64,000 nt of DNA from Salticus scenicus (Eukaryota; Arthropoda; Arachnida; Araneae; Salticidae), in contig OZ005654.1 of the NCBI GenBank assembly GCA_963930645.1, positions 264,977,700-265,041,699 on the forward strand. The letters are read 5' to 3'. The notes beneath the pieces are model-generated. The model was not told the DNA's origin. It saw only the letters and a program-made list of their open reading frames with translations, and ran no database searches. Positions 10,976-23,296 of the stretch are shown here, piece after piece. The position numbers and the translations under genes are program-made. Every line of letters begins with the position of its first letter. The stretch's first letter is position 1.

Positions 10976-11162
10976 GTCACTTTAGTGAAACCCAGTATCA
11001 ACTTGAGTTTCACCAGAAAACTCAGCTTAAATAACAGCTTAAATAACAGCTATAAATCACAGCACAAACGATACCATAGTCATAACATACAGAAATAAAC
11101 TACAATTCAATGGTAGAGACTTAGTCAAGCAAAACTTTCTATTTCGTAAATATTAGCGAGAA

Positions 11163-11199
11163 ACTCACCTCAGTGGTCGGAACGGGACTCTTTTTATAG
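11163..11199 (-). promoter_or_regulatory. TATA box in the left foldback arm, facing outward
   Basis: Read on the minus strand: CTATAAAAAGAGTCCCG with TATA at 11190-11199, followed 30 bp later by GAGGTGAGTTT, which includes a donor-like GTGAGT. It is the mirror of 15381-15416. Together with the LTR-like sequence on its upstream side (11590-11880) it resembles the core promoter at 514-548. Confidence 0.5.
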
Positions 11200-11589
11200 C
11201 CCGCCATTAATCCTGAATTTTACAGTAACTTCCGTAAAGTCCGGTTTCCATTGCAGTTGGAACTTCAAGGTTAAAAAAACCATTAATCACGCTCCCGACA
11301 CAAAGAGCCAAATGTCTTGTCATCAGTTGTACCCTTTTTTTTTAATCAGATTTCGCAGTTATTTGAAAGGAAAGCGTGCAAAATTGACAAAGATATCTCT
11401 GCCTCTGGCCCCTCAATTATCTCAGCTCGGGGTTAGAGCCAGGGACTTCCAACCGGTCGAACCAAAACCTCAAAGCATTCCAACAGCTTGACCATATCAA
11501 AGGATTCTGAATACCGCCGCTCGTAACGACTTCCAACCAACCTCAGTGGAAACTGCACTTAATAATCGAGTTACAGCTTGGACGATGGG

Positions 11590-11880
11590 TCTATCGATAA
11601 TAAAGGTTTTTTTCACCAATATCGTCAAAATAGTTGTCAAGGTGCGATAAAGTCACCATATTCATCGCCAAGTCTATTACGTGCCCTGATAAAGTGTGTT
11701 TTTAACGGAGAATGGTCTTTTTTAAAGCGGAAACAAGCTAGAAAGGCAAAAAATTGACATTTTATAATGTGACTAAACCTTTTAGAAAGAAATCGCATAA
11801 AAAGAACTAATACTATGTAGAAATCTGTAACACTATATTTACATCCATGCATAACACGCACGATTTTTTATCGATCTATT
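11590..11880 (-). mobile_element. LTR-like module inside the left foldback arm
   Basis: On the minus strand this segment aligns with the LTR-like module at about 215-440 (TTTAGTCACATTATAAAATG against TTAGTAAGTTGATAAAATG, then a conserved TTAAAAAC word, GGCGATGAATTTGG and a final CGATAGACC). The long frame 11637-11861 overlying it is not conserved as protein in the module at 208-818, so it is treated as non-coding. Confidence 0.6.
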
Positions 11881-11893
11881 ACACAAATACATT

Positions 11894-12135
11894 CATTATG
11901 CATACGTATTAAATTATAAAAGCACATTCATAACCTGCAAAAAGAAGTGATATCTCATAAAAAAACAATAGTATTGTAAAATTCACCCCGCCCAGCAAAA
12001 ACTCTTACCTTTCTTATGCATACGTATTATATTTATAAAAGCACATACATAACCTGCAAAAAGAAGTGATATCTCATAAAAAAACAATACTATTGTAAAA
12101 GTCACCCCGCCCAGCAAAAACTCTTACCTTTCTTA
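11894..12135. repeat. Tandem ~120-bp duplication in the left arm
   Basis: Two near-identical units (11894-12014 and 12015-12135), each with CATACGTATTA, AACCTGCAAAAAGAAGTGAT, CACCCCGCCCAGC and CTCTTACCTTTCT. The mirror pair lies at about 14440-14685 in the right arm. Confidence 0.85.
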
Positions 12136-12677
12136 AGCAGCCAAAAAAAGAATTGATATCAAATTTCGCCGCCGCTATTGAATCCCGGGTACTCAATGCC
12201 TAGCTTAATGAAGATCTGCCAATAACACTGCATGTATCTTTCTAATATATCCTAATCTCTTTTCAACATTCTTTGTTATCTGTGTTAGTTTTTTCGCTGC
12301 ATTATAAAGTTATAATGTAAAGTATTTTTACGGCGGGGTGCGTCCTCTATGTAGAAGTTTTAATTAATAAAAAAATTAGTTAGTAAAGATTAAAATATTA
12401 CGCACCCCGCCGTATAAATACTTTACATTATAACTTTATAATGCAGCGAAAAAACTAACACAGATAACAAAGAATGTTGAAAAGAGATTAGGATATATTA
12501 GAAAGATACATGCAGTGTTATTGGCAGATCTTCATTAAGCTAGGCATTGAGTACCCGGGATTCAATAGCGGCGGCGAAATTTGATATCAATTCTTTTTTT
12601 GGCTGCTTAAGAAAGGTAAGAGTTTTTGCTGGGCGGGGTGACTTTTACAATAGTATTGTTTTTTTATGAGATATTTT
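12060..12677. repeat. Palindrome at inner end of left arm
   Basis: About 280 bp on each side of a ~57-bp non-pairing centre (12346-12402) are inverted copies, including TACGGCGGGGTGCG with its complement CGCACCCCGCCGTA, and TTCAACATTCTTTGTTATCT with its complement. A third and fourth copy of the same half-unit make up 13896-14515. Confidence 0.9.
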
Positions 12678-13895
12678 TATATAGAGGATTGATGTGCAAA
12701 AAATGAAAATTTAATTTAGTAATAAGCTATACATTTCCTGATGATGTGAGCTGCTGTCTGGTGAAGTTTTGAGTTCATAAGTAGGTGTATGAGAAAGTAA
12801 ATAAATAAAGTATTGAAGGTTTAAAGTGACCCATCCCCCAATAAGGTCTATGTAAATTTGCAGACAGCACCTCACAACAAGTGGTTAAAGTTCCGAAAAA
12901 AATAGAATAGAGAAATTCATATAATTACTTTATGTGTTAAGGGCAATTTTAGTAGGCTGTGGTGAGGTGAGGTATTTGACTGACAGAAAAGGAAGGCTAA
13001 AGTTAAAAGTAAATTAGGAAATTAGATATTTTTGTTAAGACAGAGTATTTGAAAAAAAGGGCATTGTTTACATGGTAAATGAAAAGGTAAAGTTCCTCTT
13101 TCTCACCACAGGCTACAATTTCTATTTTTTTTTTTTTTTTGGGGGGGGGGGGAGGTAAATTGCCCAGAATATGTTTTTTTCATTTTATTTTATTATTTAC
13201 TATTGTTTATTATATTTGTGGAATGGTCTTATGAGAGTCACTGTCAATGAAGTAATGATTAAAGTAAAATTTAATGATGGTTAAAGTAGACAGAGGCTGC
13301 CATAGACCATAATGTAGGAAAAATCATTTTTTTACACCTACATTGAGTAAAAATAATAACTGCACAGCAACACAAAACTTTCTAGGATGCAATTCATTGC
13401 ACAAATAGTTTTATATTTAGGGAACCTGGGAATATTGCGGGAAAAACACAAAGCGCTTTAATGTGATTTAGAAGTATGAGGAAAATTTAAAAGTTAAAAG
13501 ATAAAAATTAATTAAATTAAATCAAGGGTGAGAGAGATAAGCACAAAAAATCTTTCTCACCGTCACAATAATGTAATTTGATAAAATAATGGGTAATCAG
13601 CGAAAGTGCTAATTCGGCTTGAATTTCTACATCCTGTACATACAACAGTCTCCTAATAACTCTACTACGATAATTTTTTTGTCCCTTTGAGATATTTACT
13701 TAATTACTGTCGATCGCAAAGATTCTCCCTTATAATTATAGGCCAATTTTGGTAGTGTGTTTGGCATTAAATTCAGATAAAAATTATTCATAAGAAAAAA
13801 AAAAAAAAACAATAAATAATAATAAATAATAAATCATTATTTAGTTAAAGTAAATACTAATGGGCAAGACTTTTTTTCTCTTTTGGATAACCTAT
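12678..13895. other. Core of the foldback element, non-coding
   Basis: Single-copy DNA between the arms. No frame longer than 60 codons. It holds a T-run followed by a G-run near 13122-13152, A-runs near 13795-13810, and a small inverted pair TAGGCTGTGGTGAG (about 12952) / CTCACCACAGGCTA (about 13103). No transposase motif seen. Confidence 0.7.
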
Positions 13896-14515
13896 TATAA
13901 AAGACCTATCTCATAAAAAACAATACTATTGTAAAAGTCACCCCGCCCAGCAAAAACTCTTACCTTTCTTAAGCAGCCAAAAAAAGAATTGATATCAAAT
14001 TTCACCGCCGCTATTGAATCCCGGGTACTCAATGTTTAGCTTAATGAAGATCTGCCAATAACACTGTATGTATCTTTCTAATATATCCTAATCTCTTTTC
14101 AACATTCTTTGTTATCTGTGTTAGTTTTTTCGCTGCATTATAAAGTTATAATGTAAAGTATTTTTACGGCGGGGTGCGTAATATTTTAATCTTTACTAAC
14201 TAAATTTTTTATTAATTAAAACTTCTACATAGAGGACGCACCCCGCCGTAAAAATACTTTACATTATAACTTTATAATGCAGCGAAAAAACTAACACAGA
14301 TAACAAAGAATGTTGAAAAGAGATTAGGATATATTAGAAAGATACATACAGTGTTATTGGCAGATCTTCATTAAGCTAGGCATTGAGTACCCGGGATTCA
14401 ATAGCGGCGGTGAAATTTGATATCAATTCTTTTTTTGGCTGCTTAAGAAAGGTAAGAGTTTTTGCTGGGCGGGGTGACTTTTACAATAGTATTGTTTTTT
14501 ATGAGATATCACTTC
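13896..14515. repeat. Palindrome at inner end of right arm
   Basis: Inverted copy of 12060-12677, itself palindromic around about 14195, with the same GGCGGGGTGCG stem sequence and a non-pairing centre in the opposite orientation. Confidence 0.9.
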
Positions 14516-15380
14516 TTTTTGCAGGTTATGTATGTGCTTTTATAAATATAATACATATGCATAAGAAAGGTAAGAGTTTTTGTTGGGTGGGGTGACTTTT
14601 ACAATAGTATTGTTTTTTTTATGAGATATCACTTCTTTTTGCAGGTTATGTATGTGCTTTTATAATTTAATACGTATGCATAATGAATGTATTTGTGTAA
14701 TAGATCGATAAAAATCGTGCGTGTTATGCATGGATCTAAATATAGTGTTACAGATTTCTACATAGTATTAGTTCTTTTTATGCGATTTCTTTCTAAAAGG
14801 TTTAGTCACATTATAAAATGTCAATTTTTCGCCTTTCTAGCTTGTTTCCGCGTTAAAAAAGATCCTTCTCCGTTAAAAACACACTTTATCAGGGCACGTA
14901 ATAGACTTGGCGATGAATTTGGTGACTTTATCGCACCTTGACAACTATTATGACGATATTGGTGAAAAAAACCTTTATTATCGATAGACCCATCGTCCAA
15001 GCTGTAACTCGATTATTAAGTGCAGTTTCCACTGAGGTTGGTTGGAAGTCGTTACGAGCGGCGGTATTCAGAATCCTTTGATGTGGTCAAGCTGTTGGAA
15101 TGCTTTGACGTTTTGGTTCGACCGGTTGGAAGTCCCTGGCTCTAACCCCGAGCTGAGATAATTGAGGGGGCCAGATTCAGAGATATCTTTGTCAATTTTG
15201 CACGCTTTCCTTTCAAGTAACTGCGAAATCTGATAAAAAGAAAAGGGTACAACTGATGACAAGACGTTTGGCTCTTTGTGTCGGGAGCGTGATTAATGGT
15301 TTTTTTAACCTTGAAGTTCCAACTGTAATGGAAACCGGACTTTACGGAAGTTACTGTAAAATTCAGGATTAATCGCGGGC

Positions 15381-15416
15381 TATAAAAGGAGTCCCGTTCC
15401 GACCACTGAGGTGAGT
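15381..15416 (+). promoter_or_regulatory. TATA box in the right foldback arm, facing outward
   Basis: TATAAAAGGAGTCCCG at 15381-15396 is followed by GAGGTGAGTTTC at 15409-15420. Downstream, TGTCAGCTGTTGTTTAGGCTG at 15532-15552 closely matches 659-679 of the LTR-like module, supporting a shared promoter unit. Any transcript would run out through the right terminus. Confidence 0.55.
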
Positions 15417-17201
15417 TTCTTCCTAAGATTTACGAAATAGAAAGTTTTGCTTGACTAAGTCTCTACCATTGAATTGTAGTTTATTTCTGTATGTTATGAC
15501 TATGGTATTGTTTGTGCTGTGATTTATATGTTGTCAGCTGTTGTTTAGGCTGAGTTTTCTGGTGAAACTCAAGTTGATACAGGGTTTCACTAAAGTGACC
15601 AAATTTTTGAAACCCAATTTGAGGACAAATCATCGCAGCGTCCTCATATTGAAAGGACATTTGAGGACAGAGTTAAATTCTGCTTTAATTTGCGGACATT
15701 TGAGGACAAATTTATAAATTCGAGAACATTTGCCTTCAAATGATTTTCAAATTGGTAAAAATGTATTGTCACCGTGTTCTGAGCTATACTAAAAGTTTCA
15801 AATGCCTAGCTATTCGGGAAGTTAGTTAAAAATCGATTGCGAGATTTGTGCAGGTAACGCTGCCGATGGCAGCAGGAACCAGAAACAGTTGGCTAAAAGT
15901 ATTATAAAAGTGCATTTTCACCGTGTTCTGATTTATTCTGAAAGTTTCAAATGTCTAGCTAGTCGGGAAATTAATTAAATAAATTTTCTGTCGAATCATA
16001 TAAACGCTGCCGAAGGCAGTAGGGACCTGTGAAAGTTGACTAAAAGTGTTAAAAAATGTATTGTGAGCTATCCTGAATGTTTCAAATGTCTAGCTTGTCT
16101 TGAAGTTAGTTAAAAAGCGATTGTAAAATGTGTAAAAATGTGTACTGGTAAAGCTGCCGAAGGCAGCAGTAACCCGAAACAGTTGGCTAAAAGTATTATA
16201 AAAATGCATATTCACCGTGTTCTGAACTATTCTGAAAGTTTCAAATGTCTAGCTAGTCGGGAAATTAGTTAAATAAATTTTCTGTCGAATCATATAAACA
16301 CTGCCGAGGGCAGTAGGGACCTGAAACAGTTGACTAAAAGTGTTAAAAAATGTATTGTCACCGTGTTCTGAGCTATCCTGAAAGTTTCAAATGCCTAGCT
16401 AGTCGGGAAGTTAGTTAAAAATCGATTGCAAACGTTGGGCAGGTAACGCTGCCGATGGCAGCAGGAACCCGAAGCAATTGGCTAAACGTAATAAAAAAAT
16501 GCATTTTCTCCGCGTTCTGAACTAGTCTGAACATTTCAAATGTCTAGCTAGTCGGGGAAATTAGTTAAATAAATTTTCTGTCGAATCATATAAACGCTGC
16601 CGAAAGCAGTAGATACCTGAGACAGTTGACTAAAAGTGTTAAAAAATGTATTGTCACCGTGTTATGAGCTATCCTGAAAGTTTCAAATGTCCAGCTAGTC
16701 GGGAAGTTAGTTAAAAAGCGATTGCAAGATGAGTACTGGTAACGCTGCCGTAGGCAGCAGTAACCCGACCAAAAAAATTTTTGATTGAAAAAGGCACTGG
16801 TGCAGGTCAGAAGGAATGTCCATGCAAATTTTCAGCTCATTAGCTGCAGAACTCTAGGCTCAATCACCGTCAAAAGTTTTTGTCTTAACAATTACAAGAA
16901 GCAGAAGAAGAAGAATGTAACAGGGAAATTTCGGGTTTTCAAAGTTATATAACTCAGGCCCCTTAATTAGGAGCGACATGCAAGTTTGTATGTTTTGTCT
17001 TAAGGGTATGCTTAAGGTCTGTGCAAAAAATCATATGTCTTGGAGATCAGGGAGCTGAGATACAGGTAGTCGAAAAGTACGAGATGCTATGTCGACATAA
17101 TATACACTTGTAGCGTTCACCATTGACTTCCTACTTTGTAAATTTCATTGTCGGGTGTTTGTTTTAGCTTGGCGGGGCGGAACGCTACCGCGTTCCTTGA
17201 T

Positions 17202-18896
17202 ATTGGTATAATGTGTAGTACTCTTTTCAAGATTATGCTATAGCAGTTCTAAATAAAAATATCTGTTTAATTAAAACTTTATAAAATGTCTTTCCCAAAT
17301 AATGATATATAATGTGCTTCGGGTCTTTTTTTTTATTTATGCATACATTAAGTACAACCAGAAACTACACTACCTTAACATTACATTCAAATTAATGTAA
17401 AATTAAAAATTAAAATGAATACATTTAAAATATATATTAACTTTTACTATGATGTTTTATAAATATGGGGTCACCTGCAAACAAGCACGCAAAAGAAAAC
17501 ACACATATTATGCTTCCACACTCATATTCTAAACGTTCAAGCATAATATACAAAACAGCATGTGTATTATGCACACACACATATATAAACATATGTGTAA
17601 TTATTAATATTATTATTATACTTTATAATTTACATAAAAGGCCAAATATTTTTTATTTACTTATAAATACAAAATCAATGCATAACTAATTTACGCCAGA
17701 CAAAAGAACGGGCGTTTTCGAAATGTTCATAACTAACCACCAGTTGGAATGGCCTAGATGCGAAATAAAATTTTAGGTTCGTGGATTGTTACCATTTTCT
17801 ATCTTCTTTTAAGATAAAGCTAAGATGTTGCTCACGACTGCACTGTTTATTTTTACGAATGTTTTCCAGTAATGAAATCTATCCATCACGGCAGTTTCCC
17901 GAATGTTTTACCTCTGATAAAAGTGCTGTTCTGTTGAATAGAACTAGACTCAAGTGTGGTTAAAGAAAAAAAAAATGTCTTAGATGCGATGCTATTTATA
18001 TTGGATCCATTTCTAAGGACAACTTAAGAAATTGTTCTTCTCGTTCTCTAAAATTATTCTGTCGACTTATTTCACATTTTTTAGTCTAAATATATGGAAT
18101 CCATCTCCGTATACACATGATTTGAGCATAGATATAGTAATAGATATAGATCTATCATTCCCATGTTTTCGAACAAAAATTTTTGATGCCGAAAAAAAGT
18201 TGTGGGATCAGAGTATATATATAAAGAAAGAAAGAAAAAGAAATTTGAAACTGTATCTGGAGTTTTTCATTGACCTTTAGTAAATAAATTATTCATAAAT
18301 TTTATTTACTAAATTATCCGTGTGCATTCCTGTGTGTAATTTACTCGAAGAAAGACAGCCATTAGAGCGACTTTTCTCGAGTAAAAAGGAATCACTTTTT
18401 CCCTTTCGCTGATCAATCTATGTCTTATTACTATATCTATGGATTTGAGGTGATGTCACAAGAAAGGGTTACCTATGGAAAAGTTATGAATCATGGGAGC
18501 CGTAACAAGCTCGTTATTCCGATCGAAATAATCGCACACATGTGACGAAATAGTTGCCTTTTCTAAATCTCTGTTTCATGTATACGAAATTCATATACAT
18601 TTTTATACATGAGTTTACCAAGTTTTGGTAAAAATTAAAAGCCTGAAATGGTAAAACAGATGCAGAAATCAACGAAAGATTGTTTTACATTTATTTAAGG
18701 TTTAGCATTATTTAAAAGAATAAAACTTTTAATAAACACCGTAAAATGCAAGAACTCGCAAAAAATGTTTTCGAGTTGAAAGAAAACATGAACCTTCGTT
18801 AGGCAAACAACAGGTACGAGTTCTACAAATAAAGCGGCAACGCATAAAGTCGGTTTAAGTGAAGAGCAAAAACAAAGTCGAAGGAAATTATACATT
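17202..18896. other. AT-rich, no gene seen
   Basis: Short frames at 17465-17689, 17781-17963 and 18032-18280 look like chance. CA/TA-rich tract near 17570-17600. The stretch 18330-18560 is slightly less AT-rich but unrecognised. Confidence 0.6.
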
Positions 18897-18990
18897 ATTA
18901 AAATAACCATGAATTTTGGAAGAAATTAAATATATTCGCAAGATAACCTGGCAATCATTTTTTTTTTCGCCAAGGATGATAGATACCACA
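18897..18990 (+). repeat. Dispersed repeat, copy 1 of 3
   Basis: Shares TTAAAATAACCATGA, a GGAAGAAATTAAAT-type word and CGCCAAGGATGATAGATA with 22053-22190, and the first half with 43733-43850. All three are on the same strand. The 22053 copy lies inside a Helitron, so the repeat may have been carried there. Class unknown. Confidence 0.65.
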
Positions 18991-19038
18991 TCCTTTCCGA
19001 AAACGTTTTAATGGCCATCAAATAATTTAATACTTAAA

Positions 19039-19070
19039 AAAAAAAAAAAAAAAAAAAAAATCGTGCTAAA
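19039..19070. repeat. Poly(A) tract
   Basis: More than 20 consecutive A residues; a possible retroposon tail, but no body was recognised upstream. Confidence 0.8.
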
Positions 19071-19479
19071 GAAATAAAACAACTTTAGTCTAGTGCCCCT
19101 TTTCCAAATTTGAAATTTGGCATCTAAGTTTCGCCAAGATCTTTATTTACCCTATTGTTAAGGCCATATTAGTTCCTCGCCAAACTGATAACAAAAATGT
19201 AAAAGCTGCCAAGGGACATCTATGCTAAAGTTATACCAAAGAAATTTTAAGAAAAGAATGTAATAACTGGTGCTAGGGTATGATTCTATTACTGCTTGTC
19301 TTTAAGAATAAATTTAAAAAATCAAGCCATTTTTTCTATTATATCTGATAACATTTTCTAGTCAGTATTCATGATATTTAATTTTTAAATGAATCTTTAA
19401 TTCCGCGTGTAAAAGTTAATATTTTATAATTTTTTATTTTTCACAGCATATTTCATTTTATGCTGAAAAGAAAAGAAAC

Positions 19480-19543
19480 TTTTTCGATAGTGCTTGTTTC
19501 GATACTGATTATCACTATTTTTCTTTTCTTTTCTTTTTCTTTC

Positions 19544-19574
<31 letters not shown>

Positions 19575-20323
19575 TTTTGCAGAAATTCTGGCAAAAGCAG
19601 AATTTGGTTTAGGACGAATAACTATTAGTTTTTTTTTTTTTATTTTAATTATAACATTGCTTTCAAATCATTCAATTACATTTTCGATAAATGTCCAACT
19701 ATCGTAATACTGGTATCGTAAAAAAACGCAGATTGAGACTAATAATCATCAGTCCTAATAATCTTATTTTTAAAATGAGACTAAGTATTACTGTTAGATG
19801 TACCAAAAAATCATGTTGCTTTGAATTAGTAAAATGGTACCAAAAATTTTAGTTTTAAAGTACTTATATTTTACCAAATACTTTCTTAAAGCTTATTTAA
19901 TTGTTTTCCAGGAAACATTCCGTGATAAGTTTCTTTAAATTCAAAAAGCAACAGCATTCTTCAGCACACCTAATATTTTTATTATTTTATTTATTTATTT
20001 ATTTTTAAATATAATATTAAAAAATTACCAACTCAAACTCAAACTTAATTATCTTGTTTTATTTTTATTTCATTTTGCACGTGTGCTTTTTATTTCCTAA
20101 TTAAAAATTATAAAAAAATATATATATAAATAAAGAAATAAAATAAAACTTTTTCGATGCTGTCCGTTTCGAAACTAATTATTATTAATTTTCTTTTCTT
20201 TTCTTTTTCTGTCAAAAAAAAAAAAAAAAAAAAAAAAAAAAGAAAAAGAAAAAAATTTGATTAAATTCTAGTGAAAGCAGAATTTAGTTTACTACATAGG
20301 ACTATTTTTTTTTTTTTCTTTTT

Positions 20324-20354
<31 letters not shown>

Positions 20355-20440
20355 CAAATTATAACATAGCTGTCAAGTTATTCAATTATATTTTCGATTT
20401 CGATATCCAACTATCGTAAAACTGGTACCGTAAAAATACG
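19480..20440. repeat. Direct repeat pair, ~250-300 bp, spacing ~660 bp
   Basis: 19480-19725 and 20145-20440 correspond along their length: TTTTCTTTTCTTTTCTTTTTC, an A-run, AAAGCAGAATTT, a T-run, ATTATAACAT, then CCAACTATCGTAA and ACTGGTA(T/C)CGTAAAAA. Homopolymer lengths differ strongly between copies. No coding content. The intervening 19726-20144 is AT-rich with nothing recognised. Confidence 0.7.
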
Positions 20441-21187
20441 TATACTCAAAATACTCAAAATACTCAATATACTCAAAAATTTATTAAGTTATTTGCATGA
20501 AATTATTCAAAATAACAGAGTGCTTTAAAGTAGCTCATAGTGGTTTTTAAATTGTCGATTTATTAACATACATTTTACTTTAAGTTTCAAGCAAGAAATC
20601 ATCAGATGATAATTTAACTGATGAAACATTTCATCTTATGCAAAACATTAATGTTTGCTCTGAATTGTTCATTTTATTTTAATGTAAAAATTAATTTGAT
20701 TCTATAAAAATTAATTTACATTTGTTCAGTATTTATTCTAAAAAACAATTGCATGAAACGCTTTTGGTGAGTAACAAAAGGGGTTTTTCATACAGGTATG
20801 AAAGAGTTCCGATTTTTCTGCCACCGGTATTTATGTGCAGAAATTTTAATCATATATTTTCAAATATTTTTGTGATTTTAAAGGTTAGAATTTCTTGTAG
20901 TAGAACTATTCACACGCACACACATACACATATATATATATATATTCATATTAGATTTTTTTCCCTTTTAATCATGTAAAAGGTAACCTATAATTGTATT
21001 TTTCAATATTAAGTCAAACTAATTTTTAATCGTATTAATCTTGTGGAGATTAAAATTTAAATGTAAATTAACTAAAAGAATATTCCAACTACAAATTAAG
21101 ATAAATGTTGAAAGAAAAAGCATTTTGTTATCAACATTACAGTTGAGAATTTTAATAGAAATAAGTGCGCTATTTAACATTCTACGG

Positions 21188-21228
<41 letters not shown>

Positions 21229-21328
21229 ATCTATGTGAATAACCTTACGAAAAGAAATATAAAATAATAATAATATTAAAAAAATGCATTCCAGTAAAAT
21301 AATACATTGTTTGGTTACAAATTTAATA
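20441..21328. other. AT-rich with (CA)n/(TA)n microsatellites
   Basis: CA/TA run at about 20911-20946 and a (TA)15 run at 21193-21222. Frames across them (20722-20979, 21019-21357) are made of simple repeat and are not genes. Confidence 0.7.
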
Positions 21329-22052
21329 TCTGTATATATATATAAATTACGTGTCACGATGTTTGTCCGGGGTAAACTCCTAAACTAAGGAACCGATTTT
21401 AATGAAATTTTGCACACTGTGTGCAGTTTGGTCCAACTTGAGAGATAGGATAGTTTTTATCTCAATTTATTGTCACAATATTGTTTTATTGCAATTATTT
21501 GTTAATTATAGACCTTTGTTAAAGTTGCTCCAAAATATCTGTGAGTTCCATAAGTTTAATTGTTGCCAAAAAGAAAAAATACGAGTTCATTTTCTTTCGA
21601 CATAAAAGTAAATACATTTAATCAAACGTGAACGTTAAAAAATTATAAAAAGTTAAATTATTCATCTCACGAAAATTGACGTCATAATCAATTTAAAGAT
21701 TTTATTCGCATTGATAAAGTATGTAATTATACACAAGCGAAGTGTGACGTCACTGACAGTCTGTGAAATCAAGAAAAAGATTTCTTATGTTAATCGCCCA
21801 TTGTATTTTTTATAAAAAATTATTAAAAAACGAGGAAAATTATTTCTGGATTTTAATCCCCATATTTTTGTATAGATATGTATTATTTATCATGTGCATA
21901 CGATAGATTGAGTTATTTTGCTGTCAAATTGACAAAATTTTAATTTTAAATTTCAAAGCTCTGTCGTCCTTGGGGTTTTTCGTATTTGGCGATCAAAAAC
22001 GTAACACGAAAATATACAAGCTAGATGTATATTTTCGTAATATGTATTGTGC

Positions 22053-22190
22053 GAAATATTGTTTCATATTATTCATTACTCTCTTAATATAAGTTGTTAA
22101 AATAACCATGATTTTTGAAAGGAATTAAATGTGTGCGCCATATAATTTGGCGATATTATTTTTTTTCCGCCAAGGATGATAGATATGAAA
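22053..22190 (+). repeat. Dispersed repeat, copy 2 of 3
   Basis: GAAATATTGTTTCATATTAT, then AAAATAACCATGATTTTT, then CGCCAAGGATGATAGATA. The first two words recur at 43739-43800 and the last two at 18897-18990. Confidence 0.65.
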
Positions 22191-22820
22191 TTTATTCCGC
22201 TGCAACATGTTAATATCTTATGTCAGTTACATTATGTATATGCTACAATTTATTTCACGTGACACGTGTGTTAAAAATTTATTTACGACATAACCTTGCT
22301 TTTTCAATTTTTTGTTGCATTATTCTAATCTGTATCACTTCGTTTTCTTTAAGAAATTTGTGATCTATACATAACGTTCTAAATGAAAAGTAATTATATC
22401 AATATTTTAAAACTTATTTAAAAGTCTGTTTTATTTAACATTAAAATTTAAAAGTTAATTTAAAACTTATTTAAAAGTCTGGAAGAGTTTAAGTCTGTTT
22501 ATTTGTTTTGTAACGCTAATCTATATGATCGATGTTCGAATATTTAATTAATTATTTCTCTTATTTTTCTTTACTTTTTCTTTAATAACTTACCAATTTA
22601 ACGTTCCAGATTAAATCTGTGATTTATATATGTATTTTGCATTAAATTTTGACTCATATTTATTGCTGAAAATGCGATCGTAAAATCTTGCAATTTTCTT
22701 ATCTTAATCCTCAATGCTTTCCTTCTAGATAAACTTGAATTTACTATTAAAATTTTAACATACTCAGAATCTTCTCACCACTTCGTTAAAATATATTAAT
22801 CTTTTCAGTAATATGTTAAT

Positions 22821-23054
22821 CAGTATATCCCCGCAACGATATTTGGCGATTTTTTGTTGGCGATTATGGCTAAATCCTAAATCTATAAATCATAAATGAT
22901 AATCTAAATCCTAAATCAAAAACATAAAATAATAATTCCAAAATAAACAACATATAGTCTGCCATATTATATCACAAACAGTCCAGAGCGACATCGTTAT
23001 CGTTCAAAACGGCGCCAAAGAAAAATCGCCAAATTCAGCTGTGGGGATATACTG
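22821..23054. mobile_element. MITE, 234 bp
   Basis: Terminal inverted repeat CAGTATATCCCC (22821) / GGGGATATACTG (23054), with further complementarity through ATTTGGCGAT. It contains GGCGCCAAA at 23011-23019. It is related to 23121-23296 along its length (TTATGGCTAAATC, CGTTATCGTTCAAAA, GGCGCCAAA). No target duplication seen. Confidence 0.7.
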
Positions 23055-23120
23055 AAGTTATAATTATCCGAATATAATTACTGAAGTTATATTATAAGTT
23101 ATAGTTGTGGGTAACAACTA

Positions 23121-23296
23121 TAGTATTTCCCCACAATTGGATTTGGCGATTATGGCTAAATCATAAATCTAAAATAAAAGCATGCAGGTTAACATATTTC
23201 ATTGCAAATAATCCAGAACGACTTCGTTATCGTTCAAAAAGGCGCCAAAAAAAAAAAGAAAAAAAGATCGCCAAATCCAATTGTGGGGAAATACTA
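23121..23296. mobile_element. MITE, 176 bp, TA target site
   Basis: Perfect 30-bp terminal inverted repeat beginning TAGTATTTCCCCACAATTGG, flanked on both sides by TA. It is an internally shortened relative of 22821-23054. A-run at 23250-23266. The TA duplication suggests mobilisation by a Tc1/mariner-type transposase (inference). Confidence 0.8.

Larger units (their letters stand above)
9355..17201. mobile_element. Giant foldback (long inverted-repeat) element, ~7.85 kb
   Basis: 9355-12677 and 13896-17201 are inverted copies of each other over more than 3.2 kb, with small indels and substitutions. Each outer end is ATCAAGGAACGCGGTAGCG, whose GGAACGC/GCGTTCC forms a perfect terminal stem-loop. 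Going inward each arm holds a mixed segment, a run of ~150-bp subterminal repeats (9790-10800; mirrored 15750-16760), a cluster of GTCCTCAAA motifs, an LTR-like module with an outward promoter, a ~120-bp tandem duplication, and a ~620-bp palindrome. The 1.2-kb core (12678-13895) has no ORF, so no transposase is visible and the element must be non-autonomous or decayed. Long arms made of repeats resemble Drosophila FB and Galileo foldback elements, but the family cannot be named from this sequence. Confidence 0.85.

Noticed and set aside
11637..11861. 74-codon frame present in both foldback arms (also 14687-14941)
   Set aside because: It overlies the LTR-like module; the homologous stretch at 208-480 does not keep this frame, so conservation in the two arms reflects their duplication, not coding.
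21019..21357. 112-codon minus-strand frame
   Set aside because: Made of AT-rich and (TA)n sequence giving IY repeats, and it crosses a Helitron end.
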